A DNA stretch of 13,550 nucleotides from Pseudomonadota bacterium (lineage in GTDB: Bacteria; Myxococcota; Myxococcia; Myxococcales; Myxococcaceae). The DNA is taken from assembly GCA_023426545.1 (NCBI GenBank), contig JAFAAN010000001.1, positions 1-13,550 on the forward strand, read 5' to 3'. The stretch's first letter is position 1; every line of letters starts with the position of its first letter. The translations under genes were made by a program, and so were the position numbers. The notes beneath the pieces are model-generated. The model worked only from the letters and a program-made list of their open reading frames with translations. It searched no databases and was not told the origin of the DNA. This document shows positions 13,020 to 13,550 of this stretch, in pieces.

Positions 13020-13176
13020 GAGAACGCTGTCCAATGGCATACGCGAACCGGAATTCCCATGCGTGTATTTGAAGCCAAACCGGAACAGGGTTCCTAACTT
13101 GGAATTGGCGGCGCAGCCTCTCGGTCGTCTTCGTGTCTCGCCGCCATCCCCCACATTCGAAAAATGGAGCATGATG

Positions 13177-13550
13177 ATGAATCGCAGTCGAGGAGCCCGC
13201 ATGGGGCGATGGATGCACTTGGCCCTGGCGTTCGGGATGCTGGGCGCGTGTGGGCAACCTATGGAGGAGGAGCCGCTTGTTTCCGAGCAGGCTCTGGCGA
13301 AGGCCGAGCGGTCATTGAACAAGGTGTCGACGTTGGCGCCTGACCCGTATGCCAACGCGGTGGTCCCGAGCGGAGTCACCGCGGTCATCAATCCCGGCAA
13401 CGCCGTGGGCGCGCCGGACGGGAACGTCGCCAGCTTCCTGAGCCTCTTGGGGGGCTCGTTGTTACTGGACATGGGGGCGGGAGAAGAGGGCACAGGGCCC
13501 CTGCGCATCTATTACCAGGGCGTGTCGATCTCGGTGGTCGCCCAGGTGGA
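13177..13550 (+). CDS. lipoprotein, 3' truncated by window edge
   Basis: The open frame runs off the right edge. It has a basic n-region (MNRSRGARMGRW), a hydrophobic core (MHLALAFGML) and the lipobox L-G-A-C followed by GQPMEEEPL, so it is a probable lipoprotein. The mature part continues with an acidic linker (MEEEPLVSEQALAKAE), then YANAVVPSGVTAVINPG, AVGAPDGNVASFLSLLGG and LLLDMGAGEEGTGPLRIYYQG. This N-A-x-G-x-P-D-G ... G-G-S-L-x-L-D-x-G pattern is typical of secreted myxobacterial surface proteins of galactose-binding-like type, which is inference. The start is ambiguous: ATG at 13177 has GGAG 7 bases upstream (13166-13169), while ATG at 13201 has GAGGAG 5 bases upstream (13190-13195); both leave a usable signal peptide. 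ATGs at 13171 and 13174 are also in frame. Confidence 0.8.
   Translation, partial: MNRSRGARMGRWMHLALAFGMLGACGQPMEEEPLVSEQALAKAERSLNKVSTLAPDPYANAVVPSGVTAVINPGNAVGAPDGNVASFLSLLGGSLLLDMGAGEEGTGPLRIYYQGVSISVVAQV

Noticed and set aside
13069..13097. Possible sigma-70 promoter TTGAAG-N17-TCCTAA before the lipoprotein gene
   Set aside because: The -10 box matches poorly; such a pair is expected by chance.

Overview
The window looks like a stretch of chromosome from a large-genome, high-GC predatory or saprophytic bacterium, most likely a myxobacterium (Myxococcus/Corallococcus/Archangium type). The reasons are the strong G/C bias at third codon positions, the long spacers, and the many secreted proteins and lipoproteins with Cys-rich, C2-like or propeller domains. 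The taxon is an inference. There is no rRNA, tRNA, CRISPR array, insertion sequence or integrase, and I see no multi-gene operon: most genes stand alone with their own ribosome binding site.

Left part (1-3412): the end of an off-window gene with a GC-rich hairpin; a Cys-rich lipoprotein with a C2-like domain whose N-terminus appears frame-broken (about 200-836, +); an unknown 126-aa protein (1084-1464, -); a membrane-anchored SRPBCC/START-like protein (1874-2467, +) converging on a YCII/DGPF-domain protein (2528-2887, -); then about 525 bases with no convincing gene.

Middle (3413-6005): a 713-aa patatin-like phospholipase on the minus strand with intact oxyanion, Ser and Asp motifs. It is visibly poorer in G+C than its neighbours, so it may have been acquired. 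A 451-base divergent spacer follows.

Right-centre (6006-11918): three exported enzymes or binding proteins. They are a two-domain secreted sialidase-like protein with Asp-box repeats joined by a Pro-Gly linker (6006-8243, +), a CocE/NonD S15-type serine hydrolase related to alpha-amino-acid ester hydrolases (8313-10268, -), and a Tat-exported M23-like peptidase fused to a six-repeat lectin-like propeller (10569-11918, +). The first two converge on a strong shared hairpin. The last two diverge from an AT-rich control region with repeated TTCACGAA boxes. Together they would act outside the cytoplasm on glycans, peptides/esters and peptidoglycan, which fits a predatory or scavenging life. That functional link is inference.

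Right end (11919-13550): a small unlisted-type ORF of 54 codons with a strong ribosome binding site, overlapping tail-to-tail with a 154-aa hypothetical protein that carries a D...DxK pattern; then a divergent spacer with a perfect 8-bp inverted repeat, and the start of a lipoprotein gene that runs off the window. No clear multi-gene novel system is visible. The best leads are the M23-propeller fusion lacking the canonical first zinc histidine, the low-GC patatin, and the two operator-like repeat regions.
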